A DNA stretch of 64,000 bases from Granulicella sp. L60 (GCF_009765825.1 NZ_LMUR01000022.1:693101-757100); one strand, 5' to 3'; counted from the stretch's first letter, positions 1 through 9,094 are shown. The notes: a model not told the origin generated them from the sequence alone. Numbers and translations: made by a program.

Positions 1-141
1 GGCCGGCCCACTGCTCGTGGGGAGGTCACTTCGTGACTTGTATACCCTTCGGGAGGACTTGTGCGGTTAGGGCGGGCGTGACAGGTATAAGCGTCACGAA
101 GTGACCTCGCGCCGAGTAGGCGGCTCGTCCGGCAGGACAGA
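1..141. repeat. Convergent pair of three-hairpin 3' repeats
   Basis: Two copies of a dispersed repeat face each other. The left copy is cut by the window edge and reads on the plus strand; the right copy reads on the minus strand and begins about 5 nt after the amidase stop. A perfect 16-bp inverted repeat joins them (22-37 with 93-108). Each unit contains small hairpins: GTCC-tgcc-GGAC, then CCCAC-tgctc-GTGGG (left) or GCCG-cctact-CGGC (right), then GTCAC-ttc-GTGAC. Further copies lie near 6902 and 28989. The left copy probably trails a plus-strand gene outside the window. Confidence 0.8.
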
Positions 142-145
142 GTTT

Positions 146-1933
146 TTAGAAGCCGGGTGGGTTTTCCTTCGCTACGTTGAAGTGTTGTTCGATGGCCAGT
201 CCGGCGCGGGCTATGGTGCCCTCTTCGAAGAGGCGGCCGATGAGGGTGACGCCGTGAGGAACGCGGCGGGGTGTGGAGAATTTAGGTATGGGCTTGTTGG
301 GGTCGGGTGCCCAGTCGCTGCGGGCCTCGGAGACTTCGACGAATCCGGCGCGCAGGGTGAGGGAGGGGTGGCCGGTGAAGTTGGTGAGGGTGAGCATCTC
401 GTCGCGCAGGGAGGGAACGAGGAGGAGATCGACCTCGGACATGATGCGGAACATCTCGAGGGCGACCATGCGGCGGAGGCGGTCGGCCTGGACGAAGTCG
501 GCGGCGGAGAGGAAGTGGGCCTGACGGAAGGTGTTGGGCCAGGCGTCGGGAACCTGGGCTTTGAGCAGGTCGAGTTGATGGTTGAGAGTGATCTCTTCGA
601 AGGCGGCGGCACCTTCGGCGAAGAGGATGAGGTCGAGGTTGTCGTAGGGCCAGTCGGGGAGGGTGACCTCGACGGGGGTCATGCCGAGGGCGGGGAGAGC
701 GGCGAGGACGGCGCGATCGACGTCGGTGGCGGGGGCTTCTTTCATCCACTGGGGGAAGTAGCCGACTTTGAGGCCGGTGATAGGGGCTGCGGCGTCGAAG
801 TCGAGTTTGCTGGGGACGCAGGAGACGTCTTTGTGGTCGGGGCCGGTGATGGCGTGGAGGACGAGCATGGTGTCTTCTACAGAGCGGGCCATGGGGCCGA
901 GTTTGTCGAGGGACCAGCAGAGGGTCATGGCTCCGGTGCGTGGGACGCGGCCGAAGGTGGGGCGGAGGCCAGTGACGCCGCAGCGCATGGAGGGGGAGAC
1001 GATGCTGCCTCCGGTTTCGGAGCCGATGGCGAAGGCTACGAGGCCTGCGGCGGTGGCGGCTCCGGGGCCAGCGCTCGAGCCGGAGGAGCCTTCTTCGAGG
1101 AGCCAGGGGTTCATGGTCTGGCCGCCGAACCAGACGTCGTTGAGGGCTAAGGCACCGAGGGAGAGTTTGGCGATGAGTACGGCTCCGGCGGCGTTGAGGC
1201 GTTCGGTGACGGTGGCGTCGGCGGTGGGGACGCGGTGCTGGAAGGGTTCGGCGCCCCAGGTGGTGGGGATGTTGGCGGTGTCGAGGAGATCTTTTGCGCC
1301 CCAGGGGATGCCGTGGAGGGGGCCGCGATAGTGTCCGGCGGCGATCTCGGCGTCGGCGGCTTTGGCCTGCGCGAGGGCGTGGTCGCGGGTGAGGGTGATG
1401 ATGCAGTTGATCTTGGGATTGAGGCGTTCGATGCGGGCGAGGTAGATGTTGGTGAGGCGGGTGCTGGTGAGTTGGCGGGACTCGATCCAGTGCGAGAGCT
1501 GGTGGATGGGGGCGAAGGCGATGGCTTCGTCGGTGGTGGGGAGCGGGGCGCTGGAGGTGGTGCGGACGAAGAGATTTTTTTCGGGGCCGGAGGTGGTGCC
1601 GGGGAGGGTGGAGCGGACGGTGGTGTAGGGGGCGATGGAGTCGGGGATGGGGACTTTGCGGGGGCCGGTGCGGCGCTCGTAGAGGGGGGCCATGGCGTTA
1701 CGCCAGTTGCCTGCGGCCTCGGCACGATCCTTTTCGGTGAGGGGGAACTGGACGAGTTTTTCCGCTTCGATGAAGGTGGCGGTGGTGACTTCGGGGCCGA
1801 CGGCGGGTGAGGTGCCGAAGGCGGCTGGTGCGCCGGGAGTGGAGGGTGTGGCGGGGGTTTGGGCTTGCGCGGTGGTGGCGGCGAGGAGAGCGAGGGTGCT
1901 TTGGGTCAGGAATTCGCGGCGTGATTTCGACAT
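146..1933 (-). CDS. Tat-exported amidase-signature hydrolase
   Basis: This is a 595-residue amidase-signature enzyme that should hydrolyse an amide bond of an unknown substrate outside the cytoplasm. The chosen ATG is 23 codons inside the longest frame because GAGGAA precedes it and the product then starts with a twin-arginine signal (SRREFL, residues 4-9, then a hydrophobic stretch ending in AQA). The catalytic triad is visible: Lys214 in GIPWGAKDLL, cis-Ser near 286 in GSSAGPG, and nucleophile Ser310 in ETGGSI. The roughly 130 residues before the catalytic core are long for the family. The family is clear; the substrate cannot be named. Confidence 0.88.
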   Translation of the reverse strand: MSKSRREFLTQSTLALLAATTAQAQTPATPSTPGAPAAFGTSPAVGPEVTTATFIEAEKLVQFPLTEKDRAEAAGNWRNAMAPLYERRTGPRKVPIPDSIAPYTTVRSTLPGTTSGPEKNLFVRTTSSAPLPTTDEAIAFAPIHQLSHWIESRQLTSTRLTNIYLARIERLNPKINCIITLTRDHALAQAKAADAEIAAGHYRGPLHGIPWGAKDLLDTANIPTTWGAEPFQHRVPTADATVTERLNAAGAVLIAKLSLGALALNDVWFGGQTMNPWLLEEGSSGSSAGPGAATAAGLVAFAIGSETGGSIVSPSMRCGVTGLRPTFGRVPRTGAMTLCWSLDKLGPMARSVEDTMLVLHAITGPDHKDVSCVPSKLDFDAAAPITGLKVGYFPQWMKEAPATDVDRAVLAALPALGMTPVEVTLPDWPYDNLDLILFAEGAAAFEEITLNHQLDLLKAQVPDAWPNTFRQAHFLSAADFVQADRLRRMVALEMFRIMSEVDLLLVPSLRDEMLTLTNFTGHPSLTLRAGFVEVSEARSDWAPDPNKPIPKFSTPRRVPHGVTLIGRLFEEGTIARAGLAIEQHFNVAKENPPGF

Positions 1934-1997
1934 TGGTTCCTCTGTTGGCGATTGTAGCGGGAGAGGAGGTTGTGTTCTGTTTTTGCGAGGTGAGAGA

Positions 1998-2017
1998 CCC
2001 AAGGCTAAAGCCTTGGG
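1998..2017. repeat. Perfect 9-bp palindrome between genes
   Basis: CCCAAGGCT-AA-AGCCTTGGG is a perfect inverted repeat in the spacer between the amidase start and the upstream lipoprotein gene. Partial echoes (gaagccttggg) follow near 2055. No T-run follows on either strand, so a simple terminator is unlikely. It looks like a small dispersed palindromic repeat. Confidence 0.6.
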
Positions 2018-2103
2018 CTATCTCAAAGACAAAAGCTTTGGTGCATGGGAGATGAAGCCTTGGGTACTCGAAGGCTGAGGTTAAGTTAATTCGTCAGATG
2101 CGC

Positions 2104-2658
2104 TTAGTCGGGGACCTGCCAGCCGACGGGGCTTTGGGCGAGGGTGGCTTTGCCGGTGGCTTGGCCGCTGGTGGATAGAGCCATGGCGGGGAAGGCGGCC
2201 TGGACGTCGGGGGTTTTGGCCCAGACGGGGACGTCCTGCATCTTGTAGTGGTAGGTGACAGAGGTGACTTTGAAGCCGTTGGAGACCTGGAGGGGCGAGC
2301 TGCTGTCGATGCTGACGATCTCGCGATGGCCGTAGCAGAAGTGTGGGGCGTAGCGGGCGCCGACGGTGGTGGGAGTGTAGCGGGCGGTTTTGACGCCGGC
2401 GTCGATGGTCTTGTCGAGGAGGGTGGCTTTGACGAGGGTGTCCATCTGCTTGATCTGATCTTTATCGGTGACTTCGAGGGGGAAGCGGGTGTTGGGGAGG
2501 AGGCACTCGGTGTGGTCGAGGAAGTAGTTGTTGAGGCCCGAGGTGAAGTTGTCGTAGGTGGCGGCGGACTTTCCGTTGTTGCATCCGGCGATGAGGAGGG
2601 AGAGGGTGAGGAGAGCGATTTTGACACGGTGATGGTTACAGATTGCAGGGAGTTGCAT
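2104..2658 (-). CDS. Hypothetical lipoprotein
   Basis: The product is a 184-residue predicted lipoprotein of unknown function. A charged N-terminus is followed by a hydrophobic core and the lipobox LIAGC, so Cys26 should be lipidated after signal peptidase II cleavage. AAAGGAG lies 5 nt before the ATG and supports this start. The mature part has two further cysteines (in TECLL and HFCYG) that could form a disulfide. I recognise no catalytic motif. It reads in the same direction as the amidase but is separated from it by about 170 bp containing a palindrome, so cotranscription is uncertain. Confidence 0.75.
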   Translation of the reverse strand: MQLPAICNHHRVKIALLTLSLLIAGCNNGKSAATYDNFTSGLNNYFLDHTECLLPNTRFPLEVTDKDQIKQMDTLVKATLLDKTIDAGVKTARYTPTTVGARYAPHFCYGHREIVSIDSSSPLQVSNGFKVTSVTYHYKMQDVPVWAKTPDVQAAFPAMALSTSGQATGKATLAQSPVGWQVPD

Positions 2659-2735
2659 GGTCGCTCCTTTGAGCTTTTAAGCTTCTGCGGGTTAGATGCG
2701 GGAATTGAAGGAGCGTTGGGTGTTGTGAGCCGGAG

Positions 2736-4085
2736 TTAGCTGGGGTCGTCCATGAAATGGGTGACGGCGTCGAGGTCGCCTACGGTTGGCATGGTGTCGA
2801 GGGTTTTGAGATTGGCTTGGACTGTGGCCCATTGAGAGGGATTGTTTTTGGTGGAGATGGGTGCGTTGGGGTCGGCGTAGTAGGCGATGATGTCGTGCTT
2901 GAGCTGGGCGGGGACGGGGTTGGCGGGTTGCTTGGTGAGGTAGGCGAGGAGTTGGGCGTAGGTCTTGTCGGTGAGGGGATAGGCGCCGGGCTTGACGACG
3001 GCTCCGGTGTCGAGGTCGCGGTTGGAGATGTAGTGGTCGATGTTGTCGTAGTTGGTGAGGACGAGGCGGAGCGCGGTGATGGAGCGGTTGAGGCTCTTGA
3101 TGTAGAAGCCTTCGGTCTGCTGGGTGGGGCCTTTGATGGCGAGGAGTTTGAGGGTGCCGACTTTGGGGAGGATGAAGATGAAGCCGGCGTAGAGGTGGCT
3201 GCGGAAGCCGGGAGCTTTGCGGTAGGCCTCCCAGTCGTTGTCGGCGGAGGCCTGGAGGAGATCTTTAGTGAGATCGTCGAGATCGGGGCTGGGGGTGTCG
3301 GCGGGGAAGTTCTTTTTGTGGAGGAGGGTTTCGGCGCGGGCGATGTTGGGGAGGAAGCGGCGGACGGCGTAGCGATAGACGCGGATGGATGTCTCTTTAC
3401 TGCCGATGATGTCGGGGAGGTTGAGGCCGTAGGTCTCGAAGAAGGCTTTGCGGAGGAGGGGGCGAGGGACTTCGAGACCGACGTGCTTGAGGTAGGCGGA
3501 GGGGGCGAAGCGGCCTTTGCTAAGTTGGTTGATGTCGAAGGCGAACTCGGTTTGAACGTGGGCGTGGGGGTCTTCGGCGTAGTTGACGGAGGGGCCGTAT
3601 CTTTTTTCGAGTTTGGGGAACTCGATGGGGACGGACTGGTTGACGGCGAGGGAGTGGCCGAAGTTGTCGCCGATGTAGTGCGAGAGGGAACCGATGGCGA
3701 AGGCGAGTTCGTCGGCGGTCTGGGCGTTGTGGAGGAGGGCGAGGACGAAGTCTCCGGAGCGGACGTAGTGGGTGAGGTCGGAGAAGAAGCGGTTGCCGAA
3801 GGGATAGTAGCCGAAGTCCTGAATGGCGCAGCCGCCGTAGGCGTAGGCGTGGGCCTCCTGGAGCTGGGCTTCGGTGAGGTTGGGATAGTGCTTGAGGAGG
3901 ATGGGGCGGATGGATTGCTTCCAGGCGAGGTCGATGAGCTCCTGATGGGTCTGGACGGAGTAGGGGATGGCGGGCGCAGAGGTGAGGAGGAGGGCCAGCA
4001 GCGTTGTCGTCCTGACGAGGATGGTGCGGCCTGGGATGCGAATGGTGGTTGCCTCTTGGCGCTGCGTGTGCGGTGACTGATTCAA
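2736..4085 (-). CDS. Zinc-dependent phospholipase C-like secreted protein
   Basis: The protein (about 449 residues) resembles the zinc-dependent phospholipase C / S1-P1 nuclease fold family. After an N-terminal hydrophobic segment (about residues 22-41) it carries spaced His/Asp residues typical of the family: His47 in QTHQEL, His106 in DLTHYV, and His136, Asp140 and His144 in SHYIGDNFGH. This suggests an exported metal-dependent phosphodiesterase; the substrate is not determinable. The start is uncertain: the longest frame begins with TTG and has no clear ribosome-binding site, so the true N-terminus could lie slightly downstream. The complementary strand is open for 1.3 kb, which is a composition artefact. 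Confidence 0.75.
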   Translation of the reverse strand: MNQSPHTQRQEATTIRIPGRTILVRTTTLLALLLTSAPAIPYSVQTHQELIDLAWKQSIRPILLKHYPNLTEAQLQEAHAYAYGGCAIQDFGYYPFGNRFFSDLTHYVRSGDFVLALLHNAQTADELAFAIGSLSHYIGDNFGHSLAVNQSVPIEFPKLEKRYGPSVNYAEDPHAHVQTEFAFDINQLSKGRFAPSAYLKHVGLEVPRPLLRKAFFETYGLNLPDIIGSKETSIRVYRYAVRRFLPNIARAETLLHKKNFPADTPSPDLDDLTKDLLQASADNDWEAYRKAPGFRSHLYAGFIFILPKVGTLKLLAIKGPTQQTEGFYIKSLNRSITALRLVLTNYDNIDHYISNRDLDTGAVVKPGAYPLTDKTYAQLLAYLTKQPANPVPAQLKHDIIAYYADPNAPISTKNNPSQWATVQANLKTLDTMPTVGDLDAVTHFMDDPS

Positions 4086-4137
4086 TGTACAGAGTGGGGA
4101 CGTGGATGAAAAGAGTTAGGCTGACGTGGGAGCGCGG

Positions 4138-4671
4138 ATGACGAGGATGGAGAATAGATGGGTTCGATATGGGGTGGGGTTGGCTGCGTTCGCGGTGGTG
4201 GCGGCCGTATGGCACTTCGGGTCGAGGCAGTCGGGTGGGATTGTGGCGGCGAGTGAGCGGCGGGTGATGCCGGCGTTGGTGATGACGGAGCTGGATGGCG
4301 GGACGTGGAGGATGGCGGAGCATCGCGGGCAGGTGGTGCTGGTGAACTACTGGGCGACGTGGTGCGGGCCTTGCTGGGAGGAGACGCCGGGGTTGATCCG
4401 GTTGTCGAAAGAGATGGGACCGGGGTTGGCGGTGGTGGGAGTGGCGGTGGATGAGGGCGGGACGGAGAAGGTGAGGAAGTTTGTAGAGGAGTTTCGGGTG
4501 CCGTATCCGGTGACACTGCCGGAGAGGATGTCGCAGATGTCGTATGGGCTGGAGGGAGTGCCTACGACGGTGCTGGTGGATCGGCAGGGGAGGGTGGCGA
4601 AGACGTATGTGGGGGCGGTGAGGGAGCGGGACTTTCGCGAGGATGTGGGGGTGTTGCTGGGGGAGAGGTAG
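4138..4671 (+). CDS. TlpA/ResA-type membrane-anchored thioredoxin
   Basis: This 177-residue thiol-disulfide oxidoreductase is tethered by one N-terminal membrane segment (residues 9-26). The redox motif WCGPC (Cys76, Cys79) follows the usual VLVNYWATW strand, and GVPTTVLVD near the C-terminus supplies the cis-Pro loop. The fold matches the TlpA/ResA family, which reduces or maintains disulfides in exported proteins, often during cytochrome c maturation. The ATG at 4138 is preferred over an upstream GTG because GGAG sits 5 nt before it. No cytochrome assembly genes adjoin it, so its partner is unknown. It diverges from the phospholipase-like gene. Confidence 0.85.
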   Translation: MTRMENRWVRYGVGLAAFAVVAAVWHFGSRQSGGIVAASERRVMPALVMTELDGGTWRMAEHRGQVVLVNYWATWCGPCWEETPGLIRLSKEMGPGLAVVGVAVDEGGTEKVRKFVEEFRVPYPVTLPERMSQMSYGLEGVPTTVLVDRQGRVAKTYVGAVRERDFREDVGVLLGER

Positions 4672-5234
4672 TTTACAAGGGGTTAGACCGGCGCAGGTTT
4701 TTTCGGCTGCGCCGTTTGCACAATGCGCGAACGACTTTGCTCAGGGTGGGGTTTGCGGTGGGTGGTTGGGTGAAGCTTATGCGGCTGCAAGAGGCAACAG
4801 CAGATCTCTGCGGGATGACAAACAAAAGGACAGGCAACGGCAACGGCAAGAGCAACGGCAATATTTGTCGCTTCGGCTTCGCCTTTCGCTCCTGCCTTCG
4901 GCAGAGAGGAGGGGCTTTGTGGCTTGGTTTAGACGCGACGCTGAAGCCTCGCTGTACCTCAACCTCAACCTCAACCTCAACCTCAACGGCAAGGGCAAAC
5001 AGCAACGGCAAGGGCAACAGCAACGACGAAGACAACTGCAGATCCCTGCGGGATGACAAACTATCCCGGCTGTGGTGCGAGATGGGGAGGAAGTATGGGC
5101 GCGCCGAGCGAGACGCAGGTCCTTCGACTACGCCTCTCGCGATGAGGCTGCGAGAGGCTCCGCTCAGGATGACACTTTCTATATCAATCCATCACTTTAC
5201 GCTCAGGCTATAGGTCGATACTGCCTAGGAAGGG
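4672..5234. repeat. Non-coding island of hexamer arrays and GGGATGACA hairpins
   Basis: This spacer holds no convincing gene. It contains CAACGG/CAAGGG-type runs, five perfect copies of CCTCAA (4958-4987), and several copies of a short hairpin motif: gatctcTGCgggatgacaaac near 4802, gatcccTGCgggatgacaaac near 5042, and a longer version ending in ggatgaca near 5172. The same motif recurs at 27050-27345 with different but still paired stem bases. Minus-strand ORFs here encode only low-complexity VEVEVE- or RLRLRL-like peptides and are not credible genes. Confidence 0.75.
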
Positions 5235-5846
5235 TTATTCGCTTAGGATTTGGGGCTTGGTGTCGAAGTCGGGGCCGAAGGTGAAGCGTTCGACGAGCAT
5301 GCAGAAGATGTGTTCGAGGGCGAGGTGGGACTCCTGGATGTTCATGGTGACGGCGGAGGGGATGACGATGTTGTAGTCGCAGAGGGGGCGCATGAGGCCG
5401 CCGTCGTTGCCGGAGAGGCCGATGGTGGCGATGCCGATTTTCTTTGCGACGTGGAGGGCCTTGACGATGTTTTTGGAGTTGCCGGAGGTGGAGATGCCGA
5501 GGAAGATGTCGCCGGGCTGGCCGAGGGCTTCGAGCTGGCGGGAGAAGATGTGGTCGAAGCCGAAGTCGTTGCCGGCGGCGGTGAGGATGGAGGTGTCGGT
5601 GGTGAGGGCGACGGCGCGGAGGGCGGGGCGGTTGACGGTGAGGCGGACGACGAACTCGGCGACGAGATGCTGGGCGTCGGCGGCGGAGCCTCCGTTGCCG
5701 GCGACGAGGAGCTTGTGGCCGGAGTGCATGGCGCGGGCGGTGAGTTCGGCGATGGTGACGAGGGTGTCGGAGATGGTTTCGTCGGCGAGGACGGCCTGCA
5801 TGGTGGCGATGGATTGAGCGAGCTGTCTTTGGACGAGGTGCTTCAT
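5235..5846 (-). CDS. gmhA: Sedoheptulose 7-phosphate isomerase GmhA
   Basis: This 203-residue SIS-domain protein should convert D-sedoheptulose 7-phosphate to D-glycero-D-manno-heptose 7-phosphate, the first step to the heptose of lipopolysaccharide core. The phosphosugar loops are intact: AGNGGSAADAQH (49-60) and ISTSGNSKN (118-126). Residues matching the GmhA active site are His60, Glu64, Gln171 and His179. Length fits the family (about 190-200). The start with GGAG 5 nt upstream was chosen over an in-frame ATG 11 codons earlier. No other heptose genes are nearby. Confidence 0.9.
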   Translation of the reverse strand: MKHLVQRQLAQSIATMQAVLADETISDTLVTIAELTARAMHSGHKLLVAGNGGSAADAQHLVAEFVVRLTVNRPALRAVALTTDTSILTAAGNDFGFDHIFSRQLEALGQPGDIFLGISTSGNSKNIVKALHVAKKIGIATIGLSGNDGGLMRPLCDYNIVIPSAVTMNIQESHLALEHIFCMLVERFTFGPDFDTKPQILSE

Positions 5847-5980
5847 GGACTCTCCGGCGGGTCTTGTTTGCTTTTGCAAGGGTACGGGATGGGAGTCGGG
5901 GATGTCGATGATGCTTAGGGTGAGTTGCGGTAGAGGCTGCGTTGCTGTTGGATGGAGTTACTGGCTTATGCGGAGGATGT

Positions 5981-6898
5981 GTGAAGCGTGTTTTAAGTGG
6001 GGCTGTGCTTGTTCTGGCGTTAGGTGGTGTTTGCTTTGGGCAGGCGGGTGGAGTGGCTGTGACGGAGGGTCTGGCTGCGGGCGGTAAGACAGTGCTGCTG
6101 TGGCCGGATGGCGCGCCGGGGGCTAAGGGGAGCGAGGATATCGATAGGCCTGCGCTGACGGTGTATCTGCCGAAGGGGCCGAATGTGACGAGGACGGGTG
6201 TGGTGATTGCGCCGGGCGGAGGGTACAAAGATCTGGCGATTGCGAAGGAGGGGTCGAAGTATGCGCTGTGGCTGAACGAGCGTGGGGTGGCGGCGTTTGT
6301 GCTGCAGTACAGGCTGGGGCCGAAGTATCACTATCCGGTGGAGCTGGAGGATGCGCAGAGGGCGATACGGATGGTGCGGGCGCATGCTGCGGAGTATGGC
6401 GTTGACGCGGATAAGGTGGGGATGTGGGGGTCTTCGGCGGGTGGGCATCTTGCGGCGACTGCGGGGACGCATTTCGATGCGGGTGATGCGAGCGCGGCGG
6501 ATGTTGTGGAGCGGCAGGGAAGCAGGCCGGATTTTTTGATTCTGGCGTATCCGGTGATTACGTTTGAAGAGCCGCAGCTGCATCGTGGATCGCTGCATTA
6601 TTTGTTGGGAGACGATCCTGATCCGAGGCTGGTGGCGTCGCTGTCGGATGAGACGCAGGTGACGAAGGAGACGCCACCTGCGTTTCTGTTTTCGACGACC
6701 GATGATAAGACCGTTCCGGTGATGAACAGCGTGATGTTTTATTCGGCGCTGGTGAGTGCCGGGGTTCCTGTGGAGATGCACCTGTTCCAACATGGGGGGC
6801 ATGGAGCAGGGCTGGCGGCGGCGAATCCTGATTTGAGTGTTTGGCCGGAGCTGCTGGCGAAGTGGATGCGGGAGCGTGGGTATATGGGGAAGGATTAG
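5981..6898 (+). CDS. Secreted alpha/beta-hydrolase esterase
   Basis: The 305-residue product has a signal peptide (residues 1-21, ending in CFGQA) and an alpha/beta-hydrolase fold of the acetylesterase / Aes type. The oxyanion loop APGGGY (77-82) and nucleophile elbow GSSAG (Ser152) are clear, and late TTDDKTVP and HGGHG segments supply the probable Asp and His. Members of this group remove acetyl or feruloyl groups from plant polysaccharides, so polysaccharide de-esterification is a reasonable inference. The GTG start follows GGAGG by 4 nt; an upstream TTG in frame has no ribosome-binding site. A three-hairpin repeat begins 3 nt after the stop. Confidence 0.85.
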   Translation: MKRVLSGAVLVLALGGVCFGQAGGVAVTEGLAAGGKTVLLWPDGAPGAKGSEDIDRPALTVYLPKGPNVTRTGVVIAPGGGYKDLAIAKEGSKYALWLNERGVAAFVLQYRLGPKYHYPVELEDAQRAIRMVRAHAAEYGVDADKVGMWGSSAGGHLAATAGTHFDAGDASAADVVERQGSRPDFLILAYPVITFEEPQLHRGSLHYLLGDDPDPRLVASLSDETQVTKETPPAFLFSTTDDKTVPVMNSVMFYSALVSAGVPVEMHLFQHGGHGAGLAAANPDLSVWPELLAKWMRERGYMGKD

Positions 6899-6901
6899 AG
6901 C

Positions 6902-6956
6902 TTGTCCTGCCGGACGGGCCCACTGCTCGTGGGGAGGGCGTTCGCACGCCTTTTTA
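6902..6956 (+). repeat. Three-hairpin 3' repeat, second locus
   Basis: This repeat starts 3 nt after the esterase stop. Its first 36 bases are identical to the copy at 28989-29024. The third stem has changed completely: here GGCGT-tcgc-ACGCC followed by TTTTT, where the other copies have GTCAC-ttc-GTGAC. Pairing is preserved. With its T-run this copy could act as an intrinsic terminator. Confidence 0.85.
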
Positions 6957-7012
6957 ACTTGTTTGGGGGGATGCCGACTTCTCGGGGCCTCCCGTTGGTC
7001 GGCGGTTTGCGG

Positions 7013-7369
7013 CTAGCGTAGGTAGGCGTCTTCTTTGTTGATCCAGTCCTGGCGGGGCGGGGCGAAGATGTCGAAGTTGATGGTGTCTTCGAGGGCTTCG
7101 GCGGAGTGGGCGAGGTTGCTGGGGATGACGAGGATCTCGCCGGAGTTGACGATGTGGGTGGTGCCGTCGCCCATCTCGAAGCGGAGCGAGCCCTGGAGGA
7201 TGAAGGCGAGCTGCTCGTGAGGGTGAGAGTGGCTGGGGACTTTGCAGCCTTTGGTGAGGACGATGCGCGAGAGCATGGCTTTGTCGCCGGAGATGTACTG
7301 GCGCTGGAGGAGCGGGTTGAGCTGCTCGGCTTCGACTTCGCTCCAACGGAAGAGTGTGGCGGTGGACAT
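7013..7369 (-). CDS. Single-domain cupin protein
   Basis: A 118-residue cupin. Motif 1 is visible as His47, His49, His51 and Glu52, and motif 2 carries His88 in VIPSNLAHSAE, giving a typical metal site. Small stand-alone cupins often bind sugars or act as isomerases, dioxygenases or sensors; nothing here separates these. The longest frame extends 44 residues upstream but those residues are not cupin-like, so the start at MSTATLF was taken. It is convergent with the upstream esterase, with a hairpin repeat between them. Confidence 0.8.
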   Translation of the reverse strand: MSTATLFRWSEVEAEQLNPLLQRQYISGDKAMLSRIVLTKGCKVPSHSHPHEQLAFILQGSLRFEMGDGTTHIVNSGEILVIPSNLAHSAEALEDTINFDIFAPPRQDWINKEDAYLR

Positions 7370-7504
7370 GGATGGACGCCTTTCGAGTGGTGATGCGTGG
7401 GGGGAGTGCACTTCCTGCTTTGTGTTGCGCGCTCCCCTTGTGTAGAGTAAGCGAAACGGAAGCGATGCATTGGTGTTTCGCCTTCTGTCCTGCGAAGACA
7501 TGAG

Positions 7505-7522
7505 CCGGTAGCCGGTTTGCGG
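7505..7522 (+). promoter_or_regulatory. Possible sigma-54 promoter for amtB
   Basis: ccGGtagccggtttGCgg shows the invariant GG-N10-GC spacing of a -24/-12 promoter, with a good TTTGC element but a weak -24 half. It lies 74 nt before the amtB start. amtB-glnB operons are commonly sigma-54/NtrC driven, so context helps, but such matches also arise by chance in GC-rich DNA. Confidence 0.35.
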
Positions 7523-7593
7523 ATTTAGAAGATGGTCTCCGCCATGGCTTCGTTTATTCTGAAGTGACTAACTTTGAAACAGGTGATTGGACC

Positions 7594-9057
7594 ATGCGTC
7601 TTCCGGTAGCGAAGGTGTTTCTGACTTTTCTGTTTGCGCTGATTGTGGGCGGATCAGCGGTGGGTGGATCGCGGGTGATGGCCCAGGCTGTGGGCTCTAC
7701 GGCTCCGGTGGCGGCGACGACCTCGGTGACGAGCCAGTCGGAACGGATTGCGGCGCTGGAGAAGCAGAACGCGGATAATGCGGCGTTGATTGCGGCGGCG
7801 CAGACGGCGGGGGATAACGGGTGGATGCTGGTTTCGGCCGCTCTGGTGCTGATGATGAGCGGGCCGGGGCTGGCGCTGTTCTACGGCGGCCTGGTGCGGA
7901 AGAAGAATATTCTGGGCACGATGATGCAGACCTTCGCGATGATGGCTGTGATCACGGTGCTGTGGGCGCTGGTGACGTACTCGCTGGCGTTCGGCGAGGG
8001 GAATGCGTTTATCGGCGGGTTGCATAATGTGTTTCTGCGCGGGGTGGGGCTGGCGCCGGATGTGAAGTATGCGGCGACGATTCCGCTGCAGACGTTCATG
8101 GTGTATCAGCTGATGTTCGCGATTATTACTCCGGCGCTGATCACGGGCGCGTTTGCGGAGCGGATGAAGTTTTCGGCGATGCTGGTGTTCATGATTCTGT
8201 GGGCGCTGATTGTGTATAGCCCGATGGCGCATATGGTTTGGGGCAAGGGCGGTTTTTTGAATGCTTCGCTGGGCGGACGGTTTCCTACTCTCGACTTTGC
8301 AGGTGGGACGGTGGTGCATGTGACGTCGGGGGTTTCGGCGCTGGTGACGGCGCTTTACCTGGGCAAGCGGCTCGGATATCCGAAGGTGCCGATGCCGCCG
8401 CACTCGGTGGTGCTGAGCTTTATTGGGGCTTGTCTGTTGTGGGTGGGCTGGTTTGGGTTCAATGCGGGCTCGGCGCTGGGCTCGGGGACGCTGGCGACAT
8501 CGGCGTTTGTGGCGACGCACTTTGGCGCGGCTGCGGCGGCGATTGGGTGGAGCGTGGCGGAGTGGATTCGGCAGGGTAAGCCTTCGGCGTTGGGAGCGAT
8601 CTCGGGCGCGGTGGCCGGGCTGGTGGCGATTACGCCGGCGGCTGGTTTTGTGTCGCCGATGTCGGCGCTTTGGATTGGGCTGATCGCTGGAGTCTTCTGC
8701 TACATGATGGTGGTGAAGGTGAAGGCGGCGTTCGGGTATGACGACTCGCTGGATGCGTTTGGCGTGCATGGCGCGGGCGGAACGCTGGGAGCGATCTTGA
8801 CTGGGTTGTTTGCTAATAGTGCGATCAATCCGATCTTCGGAGCGGGGAAGGCTACGGGATTGTTTGAGGGCAATGCGCACCAGTTGGTGAATCAGTTTGT
8901 GGGTGTGGCGATTGCGTGGAGCCTGTCGATTGTGGGCACTCTTGTGATCCTGTTCATCGTCGATAAATCGATTGGGCTTAGAGTTTCTGAAGACGATGAG
9001 CGCGAGGGACTGGATCTTTCGCAACACGGTGAAGAAGGGTACGATTGGGCGCACTAG
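7594..9057 (+). CDS. amtB: Ammonium transporter AmtB
   Basis: A 487-residue Amt-family channel for NH4+/NH3 uptake in the inner membrane, with about eleven membrane helices after a cleavable signal peptide. The pore histidines are recognisable in GGTVVHVTSG and AFGVHGAGG, and the first helix has GPGLALFYGGL. Between signal and first helix is a short heptad-like stretch (SERIAALEKQNADNAAL) that would be periplasmic. The ATG at 7594 follows AGGTGA by 8 nt; an upstream in-frame GTG lacks such a site. It is followed 37 bp later by glnB, its expected regulator. Confidence 0.95.
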   Translation: MRLPVAKVFLTFLFALIVGGSAVGGSRVMAQAVGSTAPVAATTSVTSQSERIAALEKQNADNAALIAAAQTAGDNGWMLVSAALVLMMSGPGLALFYGGLVRKKNILGTMMQTFAMMAVITVLWALVTYSLAFGEGNAFIGGLHNVFLRGVGLAPDVKYAATIPLQTFMVYQLMFAIITPALITGAFAERMKFSAMLVFMILWALIVYSPMAHMVWGKGGFLNASLGGRFPTLDFAGGTVVHVTSGVSALVTALYLGKRLGYPKVPMPPHSVVLSFIGACLLWVGWFGFNAGSALGSGTLATSAFVATHFGAAAAAIGWSVAEWIRQGKPSALGAISGAVAGLVAITPAAGFVSPMSALWIGLIAGVFCYMMVVKVKAAFGYDDSLDAFGVHGAGGTLGAILTGLFANSAINPIFGAGKATGLFEGNAHQLVNQFVGVAIAWSLSIVGTLVILFIVDKSIGLRVSEDDEREGLDLSQHGEEGYDWAH

Positions 9058-9094
9058 AAGTTGATCACGATGGTGGCGAGAGGACGATACGGAT

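Noticed and set aside
101..1150. 349-residue plus-strand frame at the window start
   Set aside because: Gly/Glu-rich and antisense to the amidase; begins inside the inverted repeat.
2757..4076. 439-residue plus-strand frame
   Set aside because: Gly/Val/Glu/Asp-only composition opposite the phospholipase-like gene; no start site or domain.
4673..5059. Frame encoding VEVEVE- and LPLPLP-like runs
   Set aside because: Produced by hexamer arrays; no ribosome-binding site and no conserved-looking residues.
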